Below, piece after piece: positions 46,352 to 58,440 of a stretch of 64,000 bases of DNA. Under the pieces are notes generated by a model. That model did no database searches and was not told the DNA's origin. It saw only the letters and a list, made by a program, of their open reading frames with translations. The position numbers and the translations under genes are program-made. Source of the stretch: Gentiana macrophylla. Taxonomy: Eukaryota > Streptophyta > Magnoliopsida > Gentianales > Gentianaceae. The stretch is from positions 185,319,333 to 185,383,332 of the forward strand of contig CM047805.1 of assembly GCA_026214975.1 (NCBI GenBank). The letters are read 5' to 3'. Position 1 is the first letter of the stretch, and each line of letters starts with the position of its first letter.

Positions 46352-48263
46352 CAATGCGTTGCAGCCATCAAGTCTCGAAATTGTGGTACGTCTTAATTTG
46401 TGGTCTGATCTTGTAGCATCTTTTGAGTCGGAGCTCTTTTTGATCAGCTATTGATTGGTTCTCATCTTAAAAATAAAGCTTATCCTTTGTTGTTTCGTCT
46501 TTACATCCCTTTGACCAGATTTATCGATTGATGTTTACTGGATTTGCGGGGACTTGAGGATGTATTCGTGCAGTGACTCTGCAAATGCAATTTGTGTGAA
46601 AAGTTTGCTTTATTAGGCATTCAGTATCTTGAACTTTTAGTCCTGTTTAAGGTCTGGATGAAAACAACGGTGCATTTTGATTCTCTTCTTGTGCTCTGAG
46701 ATTTTGTAATTTCTTCTGATATCCCTGCAATATTATTCTGTATGTCAACTGCATGGATTAAATTATTCTGTGTATTTTCGGTACTATTTTTTTAGGCATG
46801 TATTACTATTGAACAAAGTCAAAGAGATCCGGATTTGCATTACCAGATCTCGATGTGCAAAGTACTTCAGAACGGAGGGAGTATTTAAGAGAAATATTTG
46901 ACTAGTGACTACAACGATTGAATCACATTATATCTTAATATGTTTTTACATCTCAATGATACCGTTCCATCACGATTAATAGTGTAAGTTTAGACGGTCT
47001 TTATTTGCATTTCCATGACTCTACCGGTGTATCACACTCCTTGTGCACCACACTACCGGTCTTGGTTCGACACTGCAGGAAGTCGGGCTCCGTGATAATC
47101 TTTTAAAATGTCCATAACTATGAATGCTGAAAGGGGTCAATTGATTGAGCAAGTAGCTTTATTCAGGTGATGAGTGATTTGAAAATATACATAGAGGTCA
47201 CCGTTTCGATTCTCCTCTGATGGACCACGTTTAAAAGAGCTTTTCGTCAGACCTTATTCCTGAGTAAGTCAGACTATACAAGCACGATATGGACCAAACA
47301 CCGAATTAGTCGGGTTAGTTGGTTTTGGATACCGGAAACAGAAGGGGGGTGGGGGGGGACACCGAATTAGTCGGGTTAGTTGGTTTTGGATACCGGAAAT
47401 GTATGGGGTGGGGGGTGGGGGGGGTGGGGAATTGATTTCAAATACCAATGCCATGGAAAAAAAAAGTTCTTTCCAAACGAGTTTAGTTATAGTAACACTT
47501 ATTTATTGGTTGTATAAGTGAGAATGTGAGTTGTGTCACTTCTAGTACGTGTCAGAAGATAAATAAGAATTGACCACAAGAATCCGCACTCACAAACACC
47601 ATTATAATATTACATCATAATTTTTCTTCAAACCAACAACTTATGTAGCGAAAGAAATTTTTTTTTTGTTGAGTTCTATTTGCACTCCAGTTTTACTATT
47701 TGCTCTTTTTTTGATTTTTTTTTTCTACTTCTGGCACAATACATATATTCTTGTTTTTACTTCTGGCATCACACTAGGTACGTCGGTGTCCTTTTCGATA
47801 TCAATATCAGTGGATTGACGTTTATAAGTTGCGACACTTTTATCATGTAAACGTCGGTGCCACTAACTTTCGTTTTTAAAAAACAACGTCAGTTGCGCTG
47901 TTGTTGTTATTAAAAACCAACGTCAATAACAACAACATTGAGTTCATTAAAAATATTCATGGTGTCAAAATAATTTTTTATGATGTCGGAATTAATATGG
48001 TGCTCGTAGTAAAAATGGGGTGTCAATGGATTTTTTTTTGGAAGACGTAATTTATTTTTCTAAAAATAAAGAAAATAATAATAATAATAAACGGTGTGTT
48101 CTGTTCTGGAATCCACGACCACGAGTACCGATCAATGTGAATCATCCATCTCCATTGTAAGAAATTCCACTGCAGTTCTCCCGTTTATTACTTACCAGTG
48201 GTAAAGTTTCTTCAGAACTGAAGAAAAATAGCGACCAGAAGAAGCAGGAATCGAGCAAGCGAT
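46352..48263. other. Intergenic between methyltransferase and rhomboid genes
   Basis: The probable methyltransferase 3' UTR runs to about 46760. A G-rich tandem duplication lies at 47299-47430. Around 47780-47945 several ACGTCGGT / AACGTCA words occur in both orientations, perhaps a decayed transposon end. The rhomboid leader is at about 48090-48263. No gene is seen. Confidence 0.4.
47299..47430. repeat. Tandem duplication with poly-G runs
   Basis: A ~60-bp unit starting ACACCGAATTAGTCGGGTTA occurs twice (47299 and 47359), each followed by a G-tract (GGGGGGTGGGGGGGG and a GGGGTGGGGGG cluster). The G-runs could form quadruplex DNA. Confidence 0.9.
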
Positions 48264-51200
48264 ATGAGATCAAACATTGTCTCCGAGGTATCCTTTTTCT
48301 CGTCTAACATCTCCTTTCACCTTAGTGTGTGATCTTTAGTATTTGCTCACAACTTAGGGTTTTTTAATGCACCGCAAAACCCTAAGCCATTGTTAGATTA
48401 ATTAAAGCCCTAAATCAACATTGTTCGTGTTTTTTTTTTTTTATTTTTTGTTTTTTGTTTTTTTTATTGACAATGCTTGCTGGTTCATTGAATCAAACTT
48501 CCTTAATTATGTTCGTTCGATTTCATCCTATGCTGCTTTCTTATTGGTTCGACAATCTGGGCATTTTCGTGTTCGAGTGTAGCTCAATAGGTGCTTGTAA
48601 AGAGCTTTCCTTTTATATTACGTTTATGTTGAGATTAAATGGTTGAGAAACGCCTTTTATGATGCTCGAAGACAGACATTTACAAGGATGCTTTTATTGT
48701 GGTCAATGATTTGAAAACGCCTCCTTGGTTAATTACTTATCAGTGTAACTTGGGCCACATTGGTTCTGGGCTGTGCATTTCCAACATTCCATGTTTTTGC
48801 CTTGCTTGCTACAGCCTAAGCACACTTCTTCGTGCCAATTATTTAGATAGCAACATTCCTTTCCTGCAGTGTTGGAGTTGGAGGACATTTGAGTGTTGGG
48901 GTGTACAATATAAATTGACCGAAGCCAAATTCGTTTTTGTATTGTGGTTTTTGTACGAAGTTTTGTATATGATTAATTCTAAGCTGGAATTTTTCTTTTT
49001 GCCGATAAGTTTGATGATGCTTATTTTGCTTTGTTTTGTTTTCTCCTTTAGGCTGGACTATCCACGCGATTGGGGCAGTGGTGGGAAGGCATTCCATTCT
49101 TGACATCTACGATTGTACTTGTTTGTGGGATTATTTATCTGGTTTGCCTACTGATCGGATATGATGCGTTTGATGGAGTTTGCTTCTGGCCATCTGAGGT
49201 TATATCACGATTTCAAGGTACTTAAACTTTAGGACTGTTGTCAACCCCATTCACAGATGTTGAAAACCACTTCAAGATATTCCTGCTTTTTTGTTATTTT
49301 ACAACGTTGATTGGCTGTTCTGTATCTTTTTCCAGTTAGTTGTTTTCCTTGCTGAAATTCAACTGCAGTTTTTAACATTGACTTTGTAATGTTCTCCCTG
49401 TTGTTTTCCAGTTTACAGGGTTTACACTTCCATTCTTTTTCATGGTTCTTTGCTTCATCTCATGTTCAATATGTTGGCTTTGGTTCCTCTGGGATCTGAG
49501 CTGGAGAGAATCATGGGGTCTGTCCGCCTGTCGTACTTGATCATCTTATTGGCCACAAGCAATGCCATGTTGAACCTCTTTATAGCACTGATAGTTGCTC
49601 ATAATCCCGTCGGTTCATATGGTTATTTCATGAATGAGTGCAGTATAGGATTCTCAGGAGTCCTTTTCTCGATGATCGTTATAGAGACATCTCTAAGTGG
49701 AGCTGAATCTAGAAGGTTTGTTCCTTCCAGTTGCAGCTCTAGCATAAATATTGGTTGTAAACTGATTTCTTCTATTTTTATCCCCTTTAGGAATATATTT
49801 TGTTAACAAACATTTAATTATCGGTTAATGATGAATATAACTTCCAAATTACTCATTGCCTGATTAAATTTCAAGTGTTGCATTGGATTTCTCCTATTGA
49901 GGTACATTGTATTTAACTATTTTCTTGATATTAATTGCATTTTTTTCTTTTGCAGCGTATTTGGGCTTTTCAATGTGCCTGCTAAGTGGTAAGCAAATAT
50001 CTTTTTCGGCAGTATGCTATTACTATTTACTTTGTTAACTACTTTGACAAAAATTTGTTCTTTATTCTTGTTTGTCTACGTTCATCAGGTATGCTTGGAT
50101 ATTATTGGTGGTGTTTCAACTCCTCATGTCCAGCGTCTCCTTGCTCGGACACCTGTGTGGAATATTGTCTGGATTTGCGTGTATGTTATTTCATGATGTG
50201 CTATCTTGTCTTATAATAAGGTTCCCAGATTGTTGGACTTGTTCCAAGTTCTTAAATTATTTTAGAACTTATTCTCGTTGATGACAGATTCGTATGGGTT
50301 CTTTAATGTTCTCATGCCTGGTACATCTATATTTTCTGCTGTTGAATCATTGCCTTTGATTGTAAGTATCTTCAGACATTGCATGGTTGCCATTTTAAGG
50401 TACTTTTCTACAGTAATTTGTATCCGATCCAAGGTTTATCCAGGAATCTTATTTTCTTTGCAGTCGACACTTGCGAGGAGACCAAAATTCATATTGTGCA
50501 CCGGTGGGAATACTGCCGGGTACATTCCCACCCATGTGTCTCAAAGCCCAACATCAGCGTACGGTAGCTTTATTTTTCCTGTTTTGTACTGAGTTACTAG
50601 TCTCTCTGTAGAACTTTGTTTCAAGTACTGACATAATATATGCTGTTATATCCACCTGTAGTCCCTTGATTTCTGGAGATCTTTGGAGGAGCCTCTCATC
50701 ATGGATGCCACGTAGAGAGACTTCTAATGTTGATCAATCGGTAATATACGTGTCTTCCGTTCAATCTTTAGTATGTTTATATTTCCTTAAACAGAGTTGT
50801 ATGACATTGTTTCTTTATTCGGGATTGGGAATAGGTGGAATAAAACTTTGCAATGTAAAAGGGCTGTGCACACTGCTTCTAATTTATTGGCATCATTTAC
50901 GCTAAATACAATTATACAAAAGGGATGCTAATAGTAAATTTGTGATTTTAAGGATCTCTCATTCTTTAGATAATGTGTTTTGTGCTCCTATTTGTCACTA
51001 AAATTTAAGATGAGACTTGCGTGTCTCTTTTTTTTTTTATACTTAGTTTCAGAAATCTATCACTTTGATGTTCTCCTATACTTGCAGTCCTAGCCCAACA
51101 TGTAATTTATTATTTTCCTCATTTTAAAGGTTTTGTGAGAGTAAACTCCAATATAGTTTATACAACATTTGCTAGTTGTTAAGATGGAATGATCACTGAT

Positions 51201-52381
51201 TCAGAGGATTGTAAAAAATTACTGTCTTTGGTGAGTTTTTTTTGTTTATTAAGTGTTACATGTAAGTTGCAGTCGAGACAAGGTGACAGTAGGTTTCCAG
51301 GAACAGGAAGAACTCTTGCTTCCAGTTTACATCAAACAGCACCAGCTGGAAACCCTGATTCGAGCTTGCAGGCTAGACTTCTGGAGAACAACACAGGTGG
51401 TCACTCGTCACCACCTGCTGTAGTCCCACTGATATTTGAATCAAGGTAAATCAGCTACAGTTGTGTCAACATATAGTTACGCACAATCTGACTCGAGTAA
51501 AACAACTAGTGCATCAAGTTAAGCTCACGCAAAAAAACGTGGACATTGAATTGGGCTCGTGTTTTCATTAGTATTCAAATTGTTCTAATTTAGCTAAGAG
51601 AATAAACTTTTTAAAAAAATGCTTGTGCTGCAGTTTATATAGGCTCAATTCAACCCTCCAATTACAAGCTTGAGCAGGCTTTTATTCAGCTCATTTGCTG
51701 CCATAGTGTAACATATCTTTGAATAATTATATGTTTGTGCAAATTCTTGAGAATCGGTTTATGATATATGAGGTGATTCACTTTTGATGGATGTTGCCTG
51801 TTTGAATTTTTAAGCGAGGTAAAATAAAACTTAAAAGTAAGTGTTTCTTTGGCTGTGTTCCTTATCATGCTAACTTGTGGTTATTCACTTAATAGACTAG
51901 TAAATAAAAAGCTTGCATCGTCTTTCATTAAAAAGGTGTGCTTGTATGACAATTTCTTCATTGGGACATATATGTCTTTCAGGCAGGCAGTAGAAAATAG
52001 TCCAGCTCCAACGGCTACCAGAAACCAGGGTCATAATCAGGTAAACTGATGGGAAGCTTATACCAACTAATCTTTTCTCGAGTCCATCCTTCGTTAGTAT
52101 TTTGATTTATTTTGCTTTCTGCTTGAAGGGTTATGCTGCATCCGGTGAAAAGCTTGAGAAACTCGTAGCGATGGGATTTGAAAAGGTGATGTATCCCTCG
52201 TTTAGTTTCAATGTCTGTTGTCACTTGGTCAACTAGTGAATGTCAGTCAGTCAGCTTCTTGATAAATTTATTTATTATTGATTTATTGCTTGTAAAAATA
52301 CAGACACAAGTAGAAGTAGCATTGGCGGCTGCTGATGGGGATGTGAATGTGGCAGTTGAAATTCTTATGAGCCAACAGTGA
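48264..52381 (+). CDS. RBL15: Rhomboid serine protease with C-terminal UBA domain (RBL15-like)
   Basis: Twelve exons keep phase: 48264-48287, 49052-49217, 49412-49715, 49956-49988, 50089-50180, 50288-50361, 50464-50558, 50662-50740, 51273-51445, 51983-52040, 52129-52185 and 52304-52381, giving 410 aa. The N-terminal half is a multi-pass rhomboid core. The predicted catalytic Ser145 lies in IGFSGVLFS and His197 in LLGHLCGILSG, so both dyad residues are kept. LFHGSLLHLMFNMLAL is the rhomboid L1/TM2 region. A Ser/Pro-rich cytosolic linker (about 240-365) leads to a UBA domain (about 367-410: EKLVAMGF, ALAAADGDVNVAVEIL). This layout is that of plant RBL15. The UBA suggests ubiquitin binding, perhaps in endomembrane quality control; substrates are not known from sequence. 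Confidence 0.94.
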
Positions 52382-53315
52382 TGGTAGTAATGCCACCCCT
52401 CCAAAGTTGGGGTCTCTCAATGTGTTGTCTGTACCAGTTTGGTCATTTGGAAGTTCCTTCTTCATCTAGGCTTAGGCTAACATCGTATATTTGTCGAGCT
52501 AACGAACACTATAACTAAATATGTACTAACCTTGCAGGCATGTCATTTTTGTACACAAAAACTGCTATACATGAAAACGGCTACTTCTTCATAAAAGGTG
52601 TTGCCTTTTTTTTTTTCCCCCTTGAAAAGGGATCTATGATATATGCTATATACCAAAACTGTACAAGTGTACTTAACAAAACAAAACAAAACAAGAGCAC
52701 CAATAAAAGACCTCAAACAACTATTGGCTATTGCAAAATATAAAGAGCACCACATAGCTATTCCAACCATTTTTTCACACCCTGATTGCCAAATAATGAG
52801 TGATGAGGGATGTAATTGAAGAAGAGGAAGCAATACCTCTTTATTCCATTTACAGTCCCGAAGGGCATGAAGGTTACCCTAACCATGTTTGGGTTGCAGT
52901 GCCTCGTTTACCTTCATCATCTTTCGAAGCCCCAAAGCCAAACCACCCATAGACTTTGAAGAACAAATATGAGAACAATAAATACATCTCATATGTCTAA
53001 GGTTTGAGTTCTGTCAAATGCTGTGGGTTATATTATATATATCCATTTTTATGTGATAATTTTGTTTCGTTGTAAAAAAAAAAAAAAAAAAAAAAAACAC
53101 GTTATACAAAGTCGAACATGGCACTAGAGACAAATGGCATACATATTGAAATGGGGAAATATACACTTACCCGGCCGGCGGTTAGCCCCATACCTGACGA
53201 ACTTACAGTGAAGGGAGCACATCTATCTTCATACTTTGCAGGACTTCCCAACTATTTCATCTCCGTCTGACTGCATGTCAAAGAGATTTAATAGCAGGGA
53301 ATCCACCGCCTTAAA
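52382..53315. other. Intergenic between rhomboid and oxidoreductase genes
   Basis: It contains the rhomboid 3' UTR, a poly-A run at 53074-53096 and a short leader before 53316. No further gene was seen. Confidence 0.4.
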
Positions 53316-54758
53316 ATGTCTGCCACTCTTCTCAACAACATCATTGGTGTTGGCTCACATCCTCGATATCATCATCATCATCACCGTTTACTCTCCAACA
53401 ATTTAACATTTCGTGGCTGCAGCAACTTTATTAAAGATTTCCGACATTCTTCTTCTACTTGGACGAGCAGGAGTCAAAACTTTAGCCGGCGGCCAGAAGC
53501 AGTGAATTCTACGAAGAAGCCGGAAGCGCAATCATTCGATGTAGTCATTATTGGCGCTGGAATCATAGGGTTGACCATCGCACGACAATTTCTCCTGGAA
53601 TCGGATCTCTCTGTCGCTGTCCTCGACGCTGCAGTGCCTTGTTCCGGAGCTACAGGAGCAGGTCAAGGCTACATATGGAGGATAAACAAGACACCTGGAA
53701 CTGATAAATGGGATTTAGCTAGTAGAAGCCATACACTGTGGAAGAACCTTGCTGACAGCATACAAAATCAGGGAAAGAATCCTTCAGATGTCCTTGGTTG
53801 GATGGAATCAGGAAGCTTATTAGTTGGTAACACTGAGGAAGACTCTGTTCTACTCAGGAATAAAGTGAATCAGCTACGTGGTGCCGGTTTGGGTGCCGAA
53901 TTCTGGTCTAACCATGATTTGCTTGTAAAAGAACCTCAACTTATGCTTGGAAATGAAGGTGGAGCTGTCTTCTTACCTGATGATTGCCAAATGGATGCTC
54001 TTCGTGCAGTTGCGTTTCTCGAAGAGGGTAACAGGGAGTTTGCAGCAAAAGGAAGATATGCTGAATTCTATCATGAGCCAGCCACAGGTTTAATGAAGTC
54101 TAAGATCTGTGACATGGTTGATGCTGTTGAAACTTCACAAAATACTTTCTTTAGCAAGAAGGCTGTTGTAGTTGCAGCTGGTTGTTGGAGTGGATCTTTG
54201 ATGCACAAACTGATAAGAAATCTAGCTATTGAGTTGGATATCCCGGTACAGCCTCGAAAAGGGCACCTGCTTGTGATCGACGGTTTTAAGATCTTCAAAT
54301 TAAAGCATGCTCTTATGGAGGTTGGATATATTAACCATCAATCTGCAGAGTCTACTACAACCTCTACCTCTGTCTCAATGACAGCAACAATAGATACATC
54401 CGGAAGCCTTCTTCTTGGAAGCAGCCGTCAATTTGTTGGATTCGATACTGAAATTGACGACTCGATCGTTAACCGCATATGGGATAGAGCCACTGAATTC
54501 TTTCCTGTATTACGAGAAAGTTCCCTCGGAGATTTGAAGGAAAGCAGAGATGTGAAAGTGGGGTTAAGGCCTTATATGGCTGATGGTAAGCCAGTGATTG
54601 GGCCTGTTCCTGGTTGCTCAAATTTGTATGTTGCTGCTGGCCATGAGGGTGAAGGGCTTACACTGGCTTTGGCGACAGCTGAATTGATCGTTGATATGGT
54701 GGTCGGAAACCCAAGCAAAGTGGATCCAACACCATATGCTGTGCAACGCTCTTCTTAA
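53316..54758 (+). CDS. FAD-dependent oxidoreductase, DAO family, probably plastid-targeted
   Basis: A single uninterrupted frame of 480 aa. The first ~70 residues are rich in Ser, Arg, His and Asn and poor in acid, as in plastid or mitochondrial transit peptides. The FAD-binding fold begins at about residue 74, FDVVIIGAGIIGLTIA (GxGxxG at 80-85). A DAO-type C-terminus follows, with GLRPYMADGKPVIGPVPG and AAGHEGEGLTLA. Members oxidise amino or imino acids such as glycine, sarcosine or D-amino acids; the exact substrate cannot be read here. No intron is seen, which is notable beside its intron-rich neighbours, though a poly-A tract and duplication that would prove retroposition are absent. Confidence 0.92.
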   Translation: MSATLLNNIIGVGSHPRYHHHHHRLLSNNLTFRGCSNFIKDFRHSSSTWTSRSQNFSRRPEAVNSTKKPEAQSFDVVIIGAGIIGLTIARQFLLESDLSVAVLDAAVPCSGATGAGQGYIWRINKTPGTDKWDLASRSHTLWKNLADSIQNQGKNPSDVLGWMESGSLLVGNTEEDSVLLRNKVNQLRGAGLGAEFWSNHDLLVKEPQLMLGNEGGAVFLPDDCQMDALRAVAFLEEGNREFAAKGRYAEFYHEPATGLMKSKICDMVDAVETSQNTFFSKKAVVVAAGCWSGSLMHKLIRNLAIELDIPVQPRKGHLLVIDGFKIFKLKHALMEVGYINHQSAESTTTSTSVSMTATIDTSGSLLLGSSRQFVGFDTEIDDSIVNRIWDRATEFFPVLRESSLGDLKESRDVKVGLRPYMADGKPVIGPVPGCSNLYVAAGHEGEGLTLALATAELIVDMVVGNPSKVDPTPYAVQRSS

Positions 54759-55653
54759 TACTCGATGGGGCCGTATATGATTCATTGATCATCCTTGTCT
54801 TGATCAGGCTTGTTGACAACGGTCGTTTTTAGTTCGATTGTTAAGGGTACCCCAGCCGTCTAACCCCTAAATGAGTCATAAAAAGAAATATGTTGTGTTG
54901 TATCCTATCTACCTACACTTGTGCTGTAGTGTATTATTAGAGGCTCAATGCAACGGTTCCATTGACAAGCTTGAGCAGCAGGCTTTCGGTCAGTTGATTC
55001 ACTTGTGTTGTAACATGTATTTTTGAAGCATTATATGTTTGTGTTTAAGCTTGAAAAGTGTGGTTTATTGTGGAATCATTCATTCATGATTGAAAAATGA
55101 ATTATAATAATAGAATAGACTGAACATTACTGCTGTCTGCTGTGCTGATAGCAGCCAGCCATGGATGATTAGTAAATGAAAGAGAGATCATCATATAATA
55201 TGGTGAGAGGGATCAAATTATTGTCCATTAACTGAATTCAGCAAAATCCAGTTCCATTCAAAGAAGCTAATAAATGAAATCCTTCTTTTAAACAAGCCAT
55301 TCATTTTCTCCAATTAAAAAAAAATATAGGGAGAAATCAATAGACGAAAGGGGGGAATGTAGCAACACAAATGTGAATTGTAAATCCAAACCCTTTTGAG
55401 AGATAAGCAGGCTCAAGTAGTAACACTTTGATCAAAACAGAAATCTGCAATATAGCATGAAAACACCAAGTGTGACTCAACGAAATCAATCAAACAATTT
55501 AGTATTAAAACTTGTTCACTAGGTGAGCCTATATTGCCACTGTAATCACTCAATATTGTCTATCATCATTCAAGGAAAACCGTTGAACACAAAAAGCATC
55601 TTATTTGAATAAACATTTATTATATATAAACAAGTGTAGGTATTAAAATATAA
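54759..55653. other. Intergenic, no gene seen
   Basis: The oxidoreductase 3' UTR and AT-rich DNA. The stretch around 54940-55060 resembles 51640-51770 in the rhomboid intron (GGCTCAATNCAAC, AAGCTTGAGCAGGCTTT, TTATATGTTTGTG), a dispersed repeat pair. Confidence 0.45.
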
Positions 55654-55726
55654 GCGCCTGTAGCTCAGTGGATAGAGCGTCTGTTTCCTAAGCAGAAAGT
55701 CGAAGGTTCGACCCCTTCCTGGCGCG
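55654..55726 (+). tRNA. tRNA-Arg (CCT)
   Basis: A 73-nt cloverleaf: acceptor GCGCCTG/CTGGCGC, D arm GCTCAGTGGATAGAGC, anticodon arm CTGTTTCCTAAGCAG with anticodon CCT at 55687-55689, and T arm with GGTTCGACCCC. A and B boxes are intact and there is no intron. A poly-T run follows at about 55735 and can serve as the RNA polymerase III terminator. Confidence 0.97.
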
Positions 55727-55736
55727 ATTTAAAATT

Positions 55737-55828
55737 TTTTTTCCCTCATTTCAAGACTTGCATTTTTAACTTCCCATTAAATATTTTTTCCCATTTCAAG
55801 ATTGCATTTTTAACTTCCCATTAAATAT
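55737..55828. repeat. ~44-bp tandem repeat, two units, beside the tRNA
   Basis: Units share CATTTTTAACTTCCCATTAA and TTTTTTCCCATTTCAAGA. The same unit recurs many times at 59305-59700, 3.5 kb away. Confidence 0.9.
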
Positions 55829-56008
55829 AGAGATAAAGAGCCAAAAGTCTTTTTTTTGGTACAAAATAAATAAATAGGACACACATATTTTTTTAGTTGC
55901 AAAAAGGACAAACAATTTCAGGCGGACAAAAAAACCCTTTTATTCAAGTGACGCGCGTTTCAAATGCTTCAGTTTAACTTTCATCCGCTTCAGCCTTCAG
56001 GTTTGATA

Positions 56009-56039
<31 letters not shown>

Positions 56040-56939
56040 CAAACATTCGTAATTTTTGATTTATTTCCGATCATCGAAATTTTTCACCAAAATTCATTTT
56101 TTTTTGCTCTTTAATTTGAGCCCAATACGATACTCCTTCCGCGTATTTTTGAAAGTCGAAAAAATATTTGTATTAACCTGAGCCATTATTTCTTATAAAC
56201 GACCGTAACTTTTGATTTAAAACACCGATCATCAAAATTGTTTCACCAAAGTTCATATATTTTTTAATCTTCATTTTGAGACCGCGTTTGATACCTTTTC
56301 GACGTAGTATTTGAAAGCCGAATTTAATCGCAAAGATTTACACTAAGAGCACTCGCAGTAGAATCTGTAAATGATGTTAAAACTGTATTTTACAGATTTA
56401 ATTATCCAGATTTAGCTAAAATTACATTGCATTAGAATCGTAAGATGAATCAGAACACTCAGATTCTGGAGGCCAAATCAGAATTCAAATATGAATGTCC
56501 AATATGTACAGACGCAACTTTGTCTTTGTTGTACTTTTTATTTTTTATTTTTTTTTTGCTGTACTATATCTTTCATTTAAAATAATATATTAGTAGACCA
56601 TTAAAAAATATATATATATATTAGTAAATGTTAATACCTAAGTAATGATTCCTTATTTTATATATTTTTTTTAAAAGTATTATGTATTTATTAAAATGAT
56701 AAATATTGATCTTTAAAAGTGTTTCATTGGATATATTTTCTATTAACACTTACGAGTCTTATTAATAAAATATGTCTTTTTATTATTTTATTACGGTTAT
56801 TTTAATGTGGTGTTTATAATCATAAAGATCCTGATCACAGCTACCAATAAGTAAAGATTACGTAAGATAAGTAAAAGTGGTATTTGAGTCAGAAAAAATG
56901 AGAGAATGTGTGTTAAGACATCGATGCAAATGCTCTAAC
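55829..56939. other. AT-rich noncoding segment
   Basis: It contains a long poly-T (56010-56039) and two diverged copies of a block with CGTAATTTTTGATTTA ... TTCACCAAAATTCAT (56048 and 56205). No gene is seen. Confidence 0.45.
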
Positions 56940-58440
56940 ACAATATCGATGTCGATGATCGATGTCGATGTCGATATGATATGATGTCGAGGCTTATTTA
57001 AAGCTTAATTCAAGTGACTACTTCAAGGCACATAGCTGGCTCATATAAGGCTCATTTAAGGCTTAGTTCAAGTGATTAACTATTAAGCCTATATCAAGTT
57101 TATGTGGTTTTGATTGATAAAATGAATAACATAGATTAACTTAATTAAGGTGTGGTGTTTATAACATGCAGGTTCAGAGTTAATCACTTGAATTAAGCCT
57201 AAAAAGTACATCAGACTAAAAGGTAATACATAAAAGATCAATACAACAGACTATAGATTTAGTACAATAGGTACATCAGACTAAAAGGTAATACATAGAA
57301 GAACAATACAAGTCCAAAACAATCCAACTATCGACCAAATTATAAGAAGGATATTCAAGTTGAAAGAACTAAATTATCATGCCCGAATTCACAAGGTGAT
57401 GAATTACAAGTTCAAGAAGCCAATGAACTAGCTCATCTATTACATGATGATACAATGTAGATCAAAACCTCAAAGACACCAAGGCACATAGTAAGCTTTA
57501 TGAACCAGGCCTATCTATTGCATTAAGGCACACACAGATTAGTAGTATCAATAGTATCGATGATCGGAAATATCGATGTCGTGATGTCGATGTCGGAAGT
57601 ATCGATATCACGTAGTATCGATGTCGTGCTCAAAATGACTCTCCTTTCGATTTTTGTTCCAAGGTCTATGTCCCCCAAGTCCTTGATATGAACTGAATGT
57701 CTTCTTACAGTTCAAGCACTCATATTTACTTATTTTCGGAGCATGTTTCGATACTACTTTTTCTTTAGGATCATTTCTTTTAGGCCTCTTCTTGTTCTTG
57801 GGTTCAATCACATTAGGCCACCATGCCAATCGGCTTTCTCTTGCAGCAGACATAAGCCTTAAACAATCGTTCCTATGTTTTCATCATCCCGAACCGAAGA
57901 GGCATGTCTATTACCGTTTTCGTTCGGTGAATTACCTCCGTCGTGAGGCTCGGGTTTCTTTAACAAGGTATCTAGACTAGACAATTTTGCCGCTGCCTTT
58001 GAATTCCATAATATGCGCAGCTGCCATTGTTTCTTCTTCTTTGTAGGAGTTGCAGTAGGCTTATGAAGGCTTGTATAACTTCATCACCATTTTCTTGTAT
58101 TCTGTAATCGAAAAAGTTGCAGACCAAAAAACAGATCAAAATCTAAGTTTACACACACATTTGAGTCAGACAAAATGAAGACATAATCTGTTCATTTCAA
58201 ACGGAATATCTTCTTGATTCTCCCATATCAGTCTCATTTAAGGCTTAATTCAAGTGACTACTTCAAGTCACATATATCTGGCTCATTTAAGGCTTAATTC
58301 AAGGGACAGAATATCATATATGGCTCATATAAGGCTCATATAAGGCATACAATATCACTAACAGTATCATATAAGGCATACAATATCGATGATCGATGAT
58401 CGATGACGATATGATGCTCGATGTCGATGTCGATGCAAGC
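56940..58440. repeat. TCGATG-type short repeats and GGCTCATTTAAGGCTTAATTC dispersed repeats
   Basis: Clusters of ATCGATGTCGATG words lie at 56942-57000, 57545-57627 and 58382-58432. A longer unit with GCTCATTTAAGGCTTAATTC and AAGTGACTACTTCAA recurs at 56990-57075, 57175-57200 (inverted part) and 58230-58345. Together they frame the zinc-finger remnant. Confidence 0.8.
57608..58085 (-). pseudogene. C2H2 zinc-finger protein remnant
   Basis: The 3' part (57853-57608, extending upstream in frame through NDCLRLMSAARES) has one plant-type C2H2 finger: YECLNCKKTFSSYQGLGGH. The usual plant motif is QALGGH, so Ala is Gly here. About 1 nt out of frame upstream (57900-58085) lies a coding-like stretch with KLSSLDTLLKKPEPHDGG. 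The C-terminus runs straight into the TCGATG repeats (ending HDIDTT), so it is truncated. It was probably a transcription factor of the C2H2 1i/ZAT-like type, now dead. Confidence 0.7.

Noticed and set aside
47760..47945. CACTA transposon end suggested by ACGTCGGTGCCACTAAC
   Set aside because: No terminal CACTA pair or 3-bp duplication could be shown; only scattered related words are present.
57545..58435. CRISPR-like array from repeated TCGATG words
   Set aside because: Repeats are short, irregular and without fixed-length spacers, and this is a plant nuclear genome.
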